Shown here in pieces: positions 37,944-50,211 of a DNA stretch of 64,000 nucleotides. The notes under the pieces are model-generated. The model searched no databases. It was not told where the DNA came from and saw only the letters and a list, made by a program, of their open reading frames with translations. The position numbers were made by a program, and so were the translations under genes. The DNA comes from Altererythrobacter sp. KTW20L. Its GTDB lineage: Bacteria; Pseudomonadota; Alphaproteobacteria; Sphingomonadales; Sphingomonadaceae. Position 1 is the first letter of the stretch; every line of letters begins with the position of its first letter. The stretch lies in assembly GCF_023501975.1 (NCBI RefSeq), contig NZ_JAMFLH010000001.1, forward strand, positions 186,001-250,000, read 5' to 3'.

Positions 37944-40064
37944 CTATTCCACCAGCATCAGCGCATCGAGCGCGACCACGCCCTCTCCCTCGGCATGGAT
38001 GATCACCGGGTTCAAGTCGATCTCGCGGATGCGCGGGTTGCCGGCCATCACGCGGCCCATCTGCACGATGAGGTCGGCCAGCGCGCCAACATCCAGCGCG
38101 GGCGCGCCGCGCCAGCCCTTGAGGATCGCCGCCTGCTTGAGGCCCAGCAGGCCCGCCACGACCTGGTCCTTGCCCATGTCGGGGGTGAACAGCTTCACGT
38201 CCTTGAGGATTTCGGCCGTCACGCCGCCAAAGCCTGCCAGCACCACCGGACCCCATTCGGGATCGGACTTGGCGCCCACGATCATCTCGGTGCCCATGCG
38301 ACCCATCTTTTCCACCAGCACGCCATCAAGCGCGATGGAGGCGTCATAGGCGGCGACATTGGTGTACATCTTGTCGAAGGCGGCGCGCACGTCGTCTGCG
38401 GTCTTGAGATTGAGCAGAACCGCGCCCGCATCGCTCTTGTGGCCCAGCGCCGGAGCCTGGCCCTTCATCACTACCGGATAGCCGATGGCTTCGGCAGCAG
38501 CCACGGCATCATCGGCGCTGGCGGCAAACTTGCTCTGCGGGAAGCTGATGCCCAACGGGGCGAGCAGTTCCTTGGCCTTGTATTCGGGCACGACGCCGCT
38601 GACCGCATCGAGGCCTGCCACTTCGAGCGGCGGGAGCGACTTGTCGCTGAGGTCACGCTTTGACAGGTCCGCCAGCCGCGCAATGGCGCGATAGGCGCGT
38701 TCGGTGCTGGGGAACCACGGAATGCCGACCTTGCGCAGGCCTTCGATATATTCCGGCGGTACGCGAGCGCCCTCGTCCACCCCGGCGAAGACCAGCGGCT
38801 TGGCGAAGGTGCCGTCTTCCAGCACCTTGATGATGGCGGGAAACTTGATCTTGCTGGTGATCGGATCGCTCTGGATGATCGAGGCGACCACCGACCCGAT
38901 GCGGTCATCCTCCAGCAGCACGGTCAACAGGTTGGTGTAGATGACGGGTTCCGACAGGCCGATCGCGGTGATGTCGGTCGGGTTCGAGACCGGCACGAAA
39001 TCGGGCAGGATCGCGCGGATCTTGGGCGAATTGTCATCGTCCAGGTGAATGAGGTCGAGGCCGATATCCTCGGCAATATCGAAGGCCAGGCCGCGCAACG
39101 CGCCACTTTCGCCCAGAACCGCCATATTGGCACCCGGCAGCGACTTGCAGCGGAGCGCGATCTCGGTGATGTCGGCCAGTTCCTCCAGCGTTTCGGCAAA
39201 GATCACGCCTTCGCGTGCCAGCTTGGTCTTCATCAGGGCATAGTCGCCCGCCATGGCGCCGGTATGGGTGGCGGCGCTGGCCTGGGCCTTGTCGCTGCGG
39301 CCGGGGTGCAGCATCACGACCGGCTTGCCCGCTTCGCGCGCCCGGCGGGCGGCGGCGATGAAGGCCTTCGGTCGACGCAGGCTTTCAACATAGAGCGCGA
39401 TGACATGGGTGGCGGGATCATCGATCAGCCATTCAACATAGTCCTCCACGCCCGAACCCGCCTCGTTGCCGGTCGAAACCGAAGTCGAGACAAAGAGGCC
39501 GCGCGGGTGCAGGGCGGTGGCCAGCACGGCAGCCAGAGCGCCGGACTGGCTGGCAATGCCCACGGCGCGGTCATCCTGCCCCGGCACCTGCATGTTCGTT
39601 TCCACGAACGACAGCGGCACGCGATCAACATAGTTGGTGCAGCCGAGGCAGTTCGGCCCTTCGATCACCATCCCGTGTTCTTCGGCAATGCGCGCCAGTT
39701 CCAGCTGGTCGCGCATGCCTTCCTCGCCCGCTTCGGAGAAGCCGGCCGAATAAATCACCACCGCGCCGCAGCCGCGCTCGGCCAGTCCGCGCACGGTATC
39801 GAGCACGAAGGGCCGCGGGATCGCCAGCACGGCGCAATCGATGCCCTGCGGCAGCTCGGACACGTCCTTGCAGACCTTCAGGCCCAGCAGCTCGTCCCGC
39901 TTGGGATTGACCGGATAGACGTCGCCGGAAAACTCGTATTGCACGAGGTTGTTGAGCAGCGTGGCCCCCAGCGCGCCATGCCGGTCCGAAGCCCCGATCA
40001 CCGCCACCGACTTGGGGCGCAGCAGGCGGTCGATCTGTTCATTGGTGAAGCGGCGGGTGGTCAT
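37944..40064 (-). CDS. ferA: ADP-forming acyl-CoA synthetase, FerA-like (feruloyl-CoA synthetase)
   Basis: This 706-residue protein is an NDP-forming acyl-CoA synthetase with a CoA-binding domain (RPKSVAVIGASDRHGALGATLLNNL), a flavodoxin-like domain with EGPNCLGC, a phospho-His motif region (ATHTGAMAGDYALM) and a C-terminal ATP-grasp domain (GYPVVMKGQAPALGHKSDAGAV). In Sphingobium SYK-6, the ferulate activating enzyme FerA belongs to this superfamily and lies downstream of ferB. The same arrangement occurs here next to a hydroxycinnamoyl-CoA hydratase/lyase and a divergent MarR gene, so I infer feruloyl/coumaroyl-CoA synthetase. Start ATG 40064 (MTTRRFTNEQIDRLLRPKS). Confidence 0.8.
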   Translation of the reverse strand: MTTRRFTNEQIDRLLRPKSVAVIGASDRHGALGATLLNNLVQYEFSGDVYPVNPKRDELLGLKVCKDVSELPQGIDCAVLAIPRPFVLDTVRGLAERGCGAVVIYSAGFSEAGEEGMRDQLELARIAEEHGMVIEGPNCLGCTNYVDRVPLSFVETNMQVPGQDDRAVGIASQSGALAAVLATALHPRGLFVSTSVSTGNEAGSGVEDYVEWLIDDPATHVIALYVESLRRPKAFIAAARRAREAGKPVVMLHPGRSDKAQASAATHTGAMAGDYALMKTKLAREGVIFAETLEELADITEIALRCKSLPGANMAVLGESGALRGLAFDIAEDIGLDLIHLDDDNSPKIRAILPDFVPVSNPTDITAIGLSEPVIYTNLLTVLLEDDRIGSVVASIIQSDPITSKIKFPAIIKVLEDGTFAKPLVFAGVDEGARVPPEYIEGLRKVGIPWFPSTERAYRAIARLADLSKRDLSDKSLPPLEVAGLDAVSGVVPEYKAKELLAPLGISFPQSKFAASADDAVAAAEAIGYPVVMKGQAPALGHKSDAGAVLLNLKTADDVRAAFDKMYTNVAAYDASIALDGVLVEKMGRMGTEMIVGAKSDPEWGPVVLAGFGGVTAEILKDVKLFTPDMGKDQVVAGLLGLKQAAILKGWRGAPALDVGALADLIVQMGRVMAGNPRIREIDLNPVIIHAEGEGVVALDALMLVE

Positions 40065-40133
40065 TGTCGGGCTCTTTCTCGCTGGCATTTTTCGCTCGTC
40101 GGCGGAGATCGTTTACCGCCCTCAACACATGTC

Positions 40134-40207
40134 GTCACCCCGGACTTGATCCGGGGTCCAGCTTGCGGCGAGGCTGAAGCTGGACCCAGGGACAAGCCCG
40201 GGGTGAC
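40134..40207. repeat. Palindromic repeat between ferA- and ferB-like genes
   Basis: A long imperfect inverted repeat fills this gap. Left arm GTCACCCCGGACTTGATCCG (continuing GGGTCCAGCTT) pairs with the right arm AAGCTGGACCCAGGGACAAG (continuing CCCGGGGTGAC), around a central loop TGCGGCGAGGCTG. Such short intergenic palindromes are common in alphaproteobacterial genomes. It lies inside the ferB-ferA transcription unit and could stabilise or attenuate the RNA. Confidence 0.75.
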
Positions 40208-40222
40208 AAGACTGGTGCTGGA

Positions 40223-41086
40223 TCAGTCCTTCTTCAGCTTGGTCTTGTCGAAGGTGCCGAGACCCGGCTTGAAAGTCTTGTCATCGAGGAACTGCTTGGT
40301 GGCTTCCTTGCGGCTTTCGAGGCCACCGAACTGGTTCAGTGCTTCCTGCGCGCGGATCAGATAGTCCTCGGCGTTGTCATAGGTCATTTCCATGACGCGG
40401 CGCATGGCCCACTTGGTGGCGCGGACGGCCTGGCTGTCCTTCTTCTTCAGCACGTCGGCCACTTCCTGCACGCGGGCCTTCAGCTTGTCGGCGGGCAGTG
40501 ATTCGTTGACCATGCCCTTTTCGGCGGCCTGCTTGCCGGTCAGGTTCTCGCCCATCATCGCGTGGTACATGGCATCGCGGAAACCCATCAGGTTGGCCGC
40601 GACCTTGGATGCGCCGCCGCCCGGCAGGATCGCCCAGTTGATTTCCGACAAGCCGAACTGCGCATCGTCGGCGCAGAACGCCAGGTCACAGGCGAACAGC
40701 GGGCCATAGGCGCCGCCAAAGCACCAGCCATTGATCATCGCCACGGTGGGCTTTTCATACCAGCGCAGGCGTTCCCACCACGAATAGGCTTCACGCTGGT
40801 GCTGGCGGACCTTGTGCAGGCCTTCCTGTTCGGCGTGGCGGAAGTATTCCAGCAGGTCCATGCCGGCCGACCAGGCAGCGCCTTCGCCGGTGAGGACGAG
40901 CACCTGCACGTCGTCACGGAATTCCAGTTCCTCCAGCACGATCAGCATCTGCCGGTTGAGGTTCGGGCTCATGCAGTTGCGCTTGTCGGGACGGTTGAAA
41001 TAGACCCAGGCCACGCCATCGACGATGTCGTACTTGACGGTTTCGGACTGCGGACGGGGATCGGGCTGCGAGGGGCCTTTGGCCAT
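40223..41086 (-). CDS. ferB: Hydroxycinnamoyl-CoA hydratase/lyase, FerB-like
   Basis: This 287-residue crotonase-fold enzyme hydrates feruloyl/coumaroyl-CoA and cleaves the product to vanillin or 4-hydroxybenzaldehyde and acetyl-CoA. It shows the family marks: NRPDKRNCMSPNLNRQML, the oxyanion-hole segment AGMDLLEYFR, AMINGWCFGGAYGPLFACDLAFC, FGLSEINW with the catalytic Glu, EDYLIRAQEALNQF and the C-terminal KQFLDDKTFKPGL. This matches HCHL/FerB rather than a general enoyl-CoA hydratase. Start ATG 41086 has AGGAGAG; the longer ORF lacks conservation. It is the first gene of the ferB-ferA unit. Confidence 0.9.
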   Translation of the reverse strand: MAKGPSQPDPRPQSETVKYDIVDGVAWVYFNRPDKRNCMSPNLNRQMLIVLEELEFRDDVQVLVLTGEGAAWSAGMDLLEYFRHAEQEGLHKVRQHQREAYSWWERLRWYEKPTVAMINGWCFGGAYGPLFACDLAFCADDAQFGLSEINWAILPGGGASKVAANLMGFRDAMYHAMMGENLTGKQAAEKGMVNESLPADKLKARVQEVADVLKKKDSQAVRATKWAMRRVMEMTYDNAEDYLIRAQEALNQFGGLESRKEATKQFLDDKTFKPGLGTFDKTKLKKD

Positions 41087-41137
41087 GGGTTCTCTCCTGA
41101 AATGCGAACGGAAGCGATTCGTCCCGGTCGCGCCAAT

Positions 41138-41183
41138 ATTGTTATCGGCGATAGCGATATGGATTGCTATGATCAACAACAAT
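41138..41183. promoter_or_regulatory. Candidate FerC operator (inverted repeat) in the ferB/MarR intergenic region
   Basis: The 113-nt region between the two divergent starts contains a two-part inverted repeat: ATTGTT (41138) and ATAGC (41151) on the left, GCTAT (41166) and AACAAT (41178) on the right, around a 10-nt centre. MarR proteins bind such dyads, and SYK-6 FerC represses ferBA from the corresponding region. Assignment as operator is inferred. Confidence 0.5.
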
Positions 41184-41199
41184 CGCTAGCCTGCCCATT

Positions 41200-41610
41200 A
41201 TGCGCGATCCGTTGCCCTCCTACCCCGGCTATTCGCTGCGTCGTGCCGCCAACGCGACGGCGGCGGACCTGTCGGCGCGGCTGGGTGCAATAGGCATGAA
41301 GCAGGTCGATGCCTCGATACTGCTGCTGCTGGCCGACAACCCCGAAGTCACCGCCAGCGCGCTGGGCCGCCAGCTCGATATCCAGCGCGCCAACATGGTG
41401 CCCCTGCTGAAACGGCTGGAGGATGCCGGGCTGATTGCTCGCACCCCGATCGACGGCAAATCCCAAGGCCTGGCCCTGACCGAAGAGGGGCGCGAAACCA
41501 TGACAAAGGCCCGGGTGATCATCGACCGGTTCGAGAGCGAACTGCTCGCCCGCGTACCCGCCGAACATCGCGACCACCTGCTGCCCGCGCTGGATGCCCT
41601 CTGGCGTTAG
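41200..41610 (+). CDS. ferC: MarR-family regulator, FerC-like
   Basis: This 136-residue winged-helix MarR regulator has the recognition helix region ALGRQLDIQRANMVPLLKRLEDAGLI followed by the wing ARTPIDGKSQGLALTEEGRE. It is divergent from the ferB-ferA genes, as SYK-6 ferC is, where FerC is a repressor relieved by hydroxycinnamoyl-CoA thioesters. Regulation here is inferred from position and family. It precedes acs by 48 nt on the same strand. Confidence 0.75.
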   Translation: MRDPLPSYPGYSLRRAANATAADLSARLGAIGMKQVDASILLLLADNPEVTASALGRQLDIQRANMVPLLKRLEDAGLIARTPIDGKSQGLALTEEGRETMTKARVIIDRFESELLARVPAEHRDHLLPALDALWR

Positions 41611-41658
41611 GCGCGCGGATTTCCTAGGTCGGGCGCACAGAGGACTTGGGAGCCGGCA

Positions 41659-43608
<1,950 letters not shown>

Positions 43609-43612
43609 TACG

Positions 43613-44242
43613 ATGATCACGATCTACCATGTCCCCCATTCTCGCAGCCAGCGGATCGTCTGGCTGATGGAAGAAATGGAAGAGCCCTACCGGCTGGAAA
43701 CCTTCGGCATTCCGGTGCCTGAAGACTTTCTCAAAGTGAACCCGCTCGGTTCAGTGCCGACCATCACCGATGACGATGCCGAAGCGCCGATCACCATGTT
43801 CGAAAGCATCGCCATCCTGCTCTACATCACCGGCAGGCGGCTGGTGGCGGGGAACGAAAGGGCCATCGCGCTGGCAGTGGGACCGCGCCCTTCGGCTGCG
43901 CATTATGCCGAACACCTGCAATTCCTGCATTTCGGAGAGGCGGACCTGGCCACGCCCATCGGCACAATCTTCCGCACCCGCGTGTTCACCAAAGAGCAGA
44001 GCAACAACACGATTGCCGATCAGCTCGGCCAGTTGGAAAAGCGCCTCACCTTCCTCGACAATCACCTGTCGGACGGGCGCGAATGGGTGACGGGCGAACG
44101 CTTTACCATCGCCGATATCTCCATCGGCTACGCCTTCCTGCTCGCCAGCTTCACCCGCTGCGAAATTGCCCTGCCGGACCATGTTGCCGCCTACTGGCAG
44201 CGCCTGCAGGCGCGCCCGGCCTACAAGCGCGCAAGCACCTGA
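43613..44242 (+). CDS. Glutathione S-transferase family protein
   Basis: This 209-residue protein has a thioredoxin-fold N-terminal domain (YHVPHSRSQRIVWLMEEM, NPLGSVPTITD, FESIAILLYI) and a helical C-terminal domain with GERFTIADISIGYAFLL. The Ser-Arg-Ser near residue 10 is the usual catalytic area of bacterial GSTs. Lignin-degrading sphingomonads use GSTs as beta-etherases (LigE, LigF), but this protein lacks features that would identify it as one. It starts 4 nt after the acs stop with AGGGGTG upstream. Confidence 0.85.
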   Translation: MITIYHVPHSRSQRIVWLMEEMEEPYRLETFGIPVPEDFLKVNPLGSVPTITDDDAEAPITMFESIAILLYITGRRLVAGNERAIALAVGPRPSAAHYAEHLQFLHFGEADLATPIGTIFRTRVFTKEQSNNTIADQLGQLEKRLTFLDNHLSDGREWVTGERFTIADISIGYAFLLASFTRCEIALPDHVAAYWQRLQARPAYKRAST

Positions 44243-44308
44243 CGGCGCCTGGGCGACACATTCCATTACAATTATTCCACTGGCATCTGCCTCCCACGCA
44301 TGATCTAT

Positions 44309-44333
44309 TCCCTCCCAGGGAAAAAGGGAGGGA
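44309..44333 (+). promoter_or_regulatory. Hairpin that buries the ribosome-binding site of the next gene
   Basis: A perfect 8-bp stem (TCCCTCCC at 44309-44316, GGGAGGGA at 44326-44333) closes a 9-nt loop AGGGAAAAA. The 3' arm is the Shine-Dalgarno of the gene starting at 44337, only 3 nt away. Opening of the stem would be needed for ribosome access, so it looks like a translational switch. Confidence 0.55.
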
Positions 44334-44336
44334 CCG

Positions 44337-45392
44337 ATGATCCGACAGCTTCGTCTGGCGAGTACGCTCGCCATTATCGCCGCCACAGCAGGACTGGCCG
44401 CTCCGGCCTCGGCACAGGTCGCCGGTGTTCCGCTGGAGATGGAGCCCAACACCTGCGACCGCGCCTGTCTTGAGAACTTTGTCGAGCGCTATCTCCAGGC
44501 GATGAGCGACGGCACGGTGTCGGACGACCTGTTTGCCCGCTCTGTCCGCTTCACCGAGAACGGTGTGGAACTGCCGCTAGGCAACGAAGGGCTGTGGGCC
44601 ACAACCGTTTCGCCCGAAGGCTACCGGCTGGTCGTGCCCGACGTCACCACCGGCCAGGTTACCGCGCTGGTTACAGTGCAGGAGCAGGCCAATTCGTCGG
44701 CCACCGGCCCGCAGCGGCCCGCGGAACACGTGGGCCTGTCGCTGCGCTTGCGGATCGACCGCGAGGGCAAGATTACCGAGGTGGAGCAAATTGCCGCCCG
44801 TCCCGATCGTCCACTCGGTGCCGCCACCGGACCCTCAACCGACCCCTTCCCGGCTACCGGCGCGGCGGTCCACGCCATCGGCTCGCCATGGCCCGGTTAC
44901 CTGCAGGCCGTGCCCGAGGCCGAGCGCCACACCCGCGCCGAACTGGTGGAAGTGGCCAACGCCTATTTCGAAGCGGTCGAACGCAACACCGGCAACGACT
45001 ATTATCCCTTTACCGAGGACTGCCTGCGGCTGGAAAACGGCATGATCGCCGCCGCATCCGATGCGGAGCGCGCCGCCCTGCCCGACCGGCCTGCTTTCGG
45101 CACTGTGCAGACCTGCAAGGGCCAGTTCGAGACCAGCCTGATCGGCACCGTCACCTCTGTGCGCGACAGGCGTGTGCTGGCGGTGGATGAAGAACGCGGC
45201 ATCGTTTTCGCCTCGGCCTTCTTCGACCATCGGCCGATCAACTGGTCCTGGCACCTGGGCGAGCTGTTCAAGGTGGAAGGCGGCATGATCACCCGCATCG
45301 AGGCCATTTTCATCCGCAACACCTATGGCATGTGCTCCGGCTGGAGCACCTATGCCCAATGCCGCAGCGAAGAAGTGCAGGACGTGCGCTGA
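44337..45392 (+). CDS. Secreted DUF8021-like protein (paralogue 1)
   Basis: This 351-residue exported protein has a signal peptide (LASTLAIIAATAGLAAPASAQ). The mature part starts with a Cys pair CDRACLENFVERYLQAM and holds two NTF2-like repeats; the second (RAELVEVANAYFEAVERNTGNDYYPFTEDCLRLENG) leads into a conserved RDRRVLAVDEERGIVFASAFFDH core and a Cys-containing end (MCSGWSTYAQC). This layout resembles DUF8021 proteins, which have no assigned reaction. It is paired with a second such gene 15 nt downstream. Confidence 0.65.
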   Translation: MIRQLRLASTLAIIAATAGLAAPASAQVAGVPLEMEPNTCDRACLENFVERYLQAMSDGTVSDDLFARSVRFTENGVELPLGNEGLWATTVSPEGYRLVVPDVTTGQVTALVTVQEQANSSATGPQRPAEHVGLSLRLRIDREGKITEVEQIAARPDRPLGAATGPSTDPFPATGAAVHAIGSPWPGYLQAVPEAERHTRAELVEVANAYFEAVERNTGNDYYPFTEDCLRLENGMIAAASDAERAALPDRPAFGTVQTCKGQFETSLIGTVTSVRDRRVLAVDEERGIVFASAFFDHRPINWSWHLGELFKVEGGMITRIEAIFIRNTYGMCSGWSTYAQCRSEEVQDVR

Positions 45393-45407
45393 GCGCAAGA
45401 GGAGGAC

Positions 45408-46310
45408 ATGGCCACGATCCGCAAGCTGATCGCCACTGCCACCGCGCTTGCCGCGCTGGCTACCGCCGCACCCGCCCTCGCCCAGAACGGCCCGCCAGCC
45501 AGCCAGTTCGCGCCCCGGGTCGATCGCCCCACCTGCACGCGAGACGAGCTGAAGGCGCTGACTGCAGCCTATGTCGAAGGGCAGCGCAGCGGCAGCCTTG
45601 CCGCCCTGCCGCTGGCCAGCAACGCGCACTACCTGGAAAACATGGAAACGGTCGATGCCGCTGCGGGCCTGTGGAACACCGCCCTGCCGGTGGCCAATGC
45701 CCTCAGCTTCCATGACGACCTGCGCTGCAAGACCTTTACCGAGATCGTGGTGACCGAAGGCGGCACGCCCTACATCATCGGCACCCGCCTCTACGCCCAC
45801 GAAGGCCGGGTGATCCGGGTAGATTCCATCGTGACCAAGACCGGCGACTGGCTGTTCAATGCCAATGCCTTCCTGCGCTATACCCAGGCAGAGGACTGGT
45901 CCATTCTCCACCCCTACCAGCGCACCAGCCCGGCCGAGATGATCCGCGGGGCCAATGCCTATCTCGATGGCTTTGCCGACAAGTTCACCGATATCCCGTG
46001 GGGCGTACCCTGCGCGCGGCTGGAAGGCGGCGCCTATACCAACCGCGATGGCCGCGCCGATGCGAGCTGCGAGGTCGGCATGCCGCCGGGCGTGCTCTAC
46101 ATCACCAACCGCGATTACCTGATCGACGAGGAAATGGGCACGATCAACGTGTTCTGCCGCTTCGGCGGATCGACCGGCGGGGCGGATTCGCACACCTTCC
46201 GCTATATCGACGGCAAGTTCCGCCTGATCCACACGCTGACAGCCATTCCCGGCCCGCAAGCGAATGACGAAGGGGGCATGGTGCCAGGGGCGATCGATCC
46301 CAATGCCTAG
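45408..46310 (+). CDS. Secreted DUF8021-like protein (paralogue 2)
   Basis: This 300-residue exported protein has a signal peptide (LIATATALAALATAAPALAQ) and a mature N terminus TCTRDELKALTAAYVEGQR similar in plan to the preceding protein. Two NTF2-like repeats follow, with IGTRLYAHEGRVIRVDSIVTKTGDW, PYQRTSPAEMIRGANAYLDGFAD and RDYLIDEEMGTINVFCRFGG. The ATG has an AGGAGG Shine-Dalgarno. Function unknown; its position between the ferulate genes and ligAB suggests but does not prove a link to aromatic substrates. Confidence 0.65.
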   Translation: MATIRKLIATATALAALATAAPALAQNGPPASQFAPRVDRPTCTRDELKALTAAYVEGQRSGSLAALPLASNAHYLENMETVDAAAGLWNTALPVANALSFHDDLRCKTFTEIVVTEGGTPYIIGTRLYAHEGRVIRVDSIVTKTGDWLFNANAFLRYTQAEDWSILHPYQRTSPAEMIRGANAYLDGFADKFTDIPWGVPCARLEGGAYTNRDGRADASCEVGMPPGVLYITNRDYLIDEEMGTINVFCRFGGSTGGADSHTFRYIDGKFRLIHTLTAIPGPQANDEGGMVPGAIDPNA

Positions 46311-46358
46311 GTAACCTTCCATAAGGCCGGAGTCGCACGACTGTAGCCAAGTGGCGGC

Positions 46359-46748
46359 ATGGTGCAGGCCATGAACATGGTCGGCAAAATCGGCGGGATG
46401 ATCGGGCGCAGGCGCAACAGCCGCCTGCGGCTCGGCGTTCCGGCGCAACTGATCACGCTGCACGGCCAGTTTACCGCCAGCCTTGCCGACCTGTCGCAAT
46501 CGGGCGCGCACCTGCGCGCCAGGGGCGAGTTGATCCGCGGCGAGGAGCTGGTGGTAACCTGGCTCGGCTTTGAAGCCTTCGGCACCATCGTATGGACCGC
46601 CAATGGCGAGGCCGGGCTGGAGTTCGACGAGCCACTGGCCGAAACGATCCTGCTGCATACCCGCCAGCAGGTGGACCAGGGCATCGCCCCCAGCGCCGAA
46701 CAGGCGGCCTTTGATGGCGCGCGCAGCTGGTACATGAGCTACCGTTAG
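46359..46748 (+). CDS. PilZ-domain protein
   Basis: This 129-residue protein is a single PilZ domain, a c-di-GMP receptor fold. The conserved RxxxR reads RRRNSRLRLG near residue 17 and the (D/N)xSxxG motif reads DLSQSGAHLR. Both motifs are intact, so c-di-GMP binding is likely. There is no attached output domain. It lies upstream of ligA by 41 nt on the same strand. Confidence 0.8.
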   Translation: MVQAMNMVGKIGGMIGRRRNSRLRLGVPAQLITLHGQFTASLADLSQSGAHLRARGELIRGEELVVTWLGFEAFGTIVWTANGEAGLEFDEPLAETILLHTRQQVDQGIAPSAEQAAFDGARSWYMSYR

Positions 46749-46789
46749 GCCCCTACCGCTAAGCTTGGCCCTCTGCTAGGGGCACAAGA

Positions 46790-48578
<1,789 letters not shown>

Positions 48579-48637
48579 CAGCGCGGTCCTTTCCGCTTCT
48601 CTCTCTATCACCACCGGTCCGCAAGCATTGACCCCGG

Positions 48638-49756
48638 TCAATCACCCAGAATCGGTGAGGGCTTGCCCAGATCGAGTTCAGCATCCGAAAAGCGGATTGG
48701 CGTGCGCAGGCCCCTGATCCCTTCGGCCATTTCCAGCACCATGGCGCGAGCGACCACCTGCGGATCGGCCAGCGCCTGTTCGACCGTGTTGATCGGCCCG
48801 GCGGGGATGCCTTCGCCTTCCAGCGCAGCGAGCAGCGCATCGCGTTCCCAGTCGCTGGTTTGGGCCGATACTGCGGCCGAAACCGCCACCCGGTCGGCCA
48901 CGCGACCCGCATTGGTGGCCCAGTTTTCCGGCGGGTTGAGATCGAGCAGGTCGGCCAAGCGAACGAACTGGCTGTCGTTGCCCACGGCGATGATCGCCCA
49001 ACCATCGGCGCAGGGGAAAGCCTCATAGGGCACGATGTTGGGATGGGCATTGCCCAGCCGCGTGGGCGAGACCCCGCTGGCGAGGTAGTTCATCGCCTGG
49101 TTGGCGAGCGTGCCCACCATCACGTCGAGCAGCGCCATGTCCACCAGTTGCCCCTGCCCCGTGCGCTGCCGCATATGCAGCGCGGCCTGGATGCCGATCA
49201 CGGCATAGAGCCCAGTCAGGATATCAGCATAGGCCACGCCGATCTTCTGCGGCGGGCCATCGGGATCGCCAGTCAGGTCCATGATCCCGCCCATGCCCTG
49301 GATAATGAAATCATATCCGGCCCGCGCGGCATAGGGCCCGTCCTGCCCGAATCCGGTGATCGAGCAATAGACCAGACGTGGATTGATCGCCTTCACGCTG
49401 TCATAGTCCAACCCGAACTGATTGAGGCCGCCCAGCTTGAAATTCTCGATCACCACGTCGGCCTCGCGGATCAGGTCGATCACTTTGGCCAGATCGTCCG
49501 GATCGCGGAAATCGGCCACCATGCTCGCCTTGCCGCGATTGGTGGCGTGGAAATAGGCGGCATCTCGGCTGCCGTCGGCGCGTTCGATAAAAGGCGGCCC
49601 CCAGCCGCGCGTATCATCGCCGCCGGGGCTTTCCACCTTGATCACCTCGGCCCCCATGTCCGCCAACACCTGCCCCGCCCACGGCCCCGCAAGGATGCGC
49701 GCGAGTTCGACCACCTTGATGCCCCTGAGCGGAGAGTCGTGGGGGGTGTTGCTCAT
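48638..49756 (-). CDS. CaiB/BaiF-family CoA-transferase
   Basis: This 372-residue type III CoA-transferase moves CoA between carboxylic acids through an enzyme-bound aspartyl thioester. Motifs are VVELARILAGPWAGQVLADMGAEVIKVE, INFKLGG-type loop, and the catalytic Asp in RAGYDFIIQGMGGIMDLTGDPDGPPQKIG. The substrate is not set by sequence; dicarboxylates and aromatic acids are the usual options. The ATG overlaps the preceding gene stop (ATGA). Confidence 0.9.
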   Translation of the reverse strand: MSNTPHDSPLRGIKVVELARILAGPWAGQVLADMGAEVIKVESPGGDDTRGWGPPFIERADGSRDAAYFHATNRGKASMVADFRDPDDLAKVIDLIREADVVIENFKLGGLNQFGLDYDSVKAINPRLVYCSITGFGQDGPYAARAGYDFIIQGMGGIMDLTGDPDGPPQKIGVAYADILTGLYAVIGIQAALHMRQRTGQGQLVDMALLDVMVGTLANQAMNYLASGVSPTRLGNAHPNIVPYEAFPCADGWAIIAVGNDSQFVRLADLLDLNPPENWATNAGRVADRVAVSAAVSAQTSDWERDALLAALEGEGIPAGPINTVEQALADPQVVARAMVLEMAEGIRGLRTPIRFSDAELDLGKPSPILGD

Positions 49757-50193
49757 GCTGCCAACCGCACGAAAGCGGGTGACGGCTCATCATCATTGGC
49801 GCTGGGCCGCTGCGGCGGGGTTCTGCGCAACCGCCTTCGCCGCGACGATTGCGGCAGTCGCACCAGGCGAGCGACGATCATCCGCACATGGCCGACGCCT
49901 GCTTTTACCCGCGACCAGGCGGCCAGTGCATAGGTGAACAGCACCGCATCAAGGTAGATCGACAGCTCGAATGCATAGGCTGCGACCAACTCCGGCCCGA
50001 GCAGGAAGATCATCTCCCCTCCAGCCATCATGAAGCCGACCATGATCAGTCCGAAGATCGCCTGTTGCAACGTCAGCGCCGCCAGCCTTTCGATGGGCCA
50101 AAGCACGCACATGCGCATGGCGAGCCGGGCCAGCGGTGTACCGGGCGCGAGTTTGAGCAACAAGGCCAGTACTGCCAACATTCCCGCCAGCAT
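49753..50193 (-). CDS. Small membrane protein (hypothetical)
   Basis: I do not recognise the family. The 146-residue protein has hydrophobic stretches at the N terminus (MLAGMLAVLALLLKLAP), around residues 42-72 (QQAIFGLIMVGFMMAGGEMIFLLGPELVAAYAF) and near 80-93, and ends in a very basic Arg-rich tail (SRRRRLRRTPPQRP). AAGGAGG lies 10 nt before the ATG. Its stop overlaps the CoA-transferase start. It is 18 nt after the LigW-like gene. Confidence 0.6.
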   Translation of the reverse strand: MLAGMLAVLALLLKLAPGTPLARLAMRMCVLWPIERLAALTLQQAIFGLIMVGFMMAGGEMIFLLGPELVAAYAFELSIYLDAVLFTYALAAWSRVKAGVGHVRMIVARLVRLPQSSRRRRLRRTPPQRPSANDDEPSPAFVRLAA

Positions 50194-50211
50194 TATGTCT
50201 CGCCTCCTTCT

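Noticed and set aside
44835-46658. 607-codon minus-strand ORF opposite the two secreted proteins and the PilZ gene
   Set aside because: It has no start context or motif and spans several genes with signal peptides on the plus strand.
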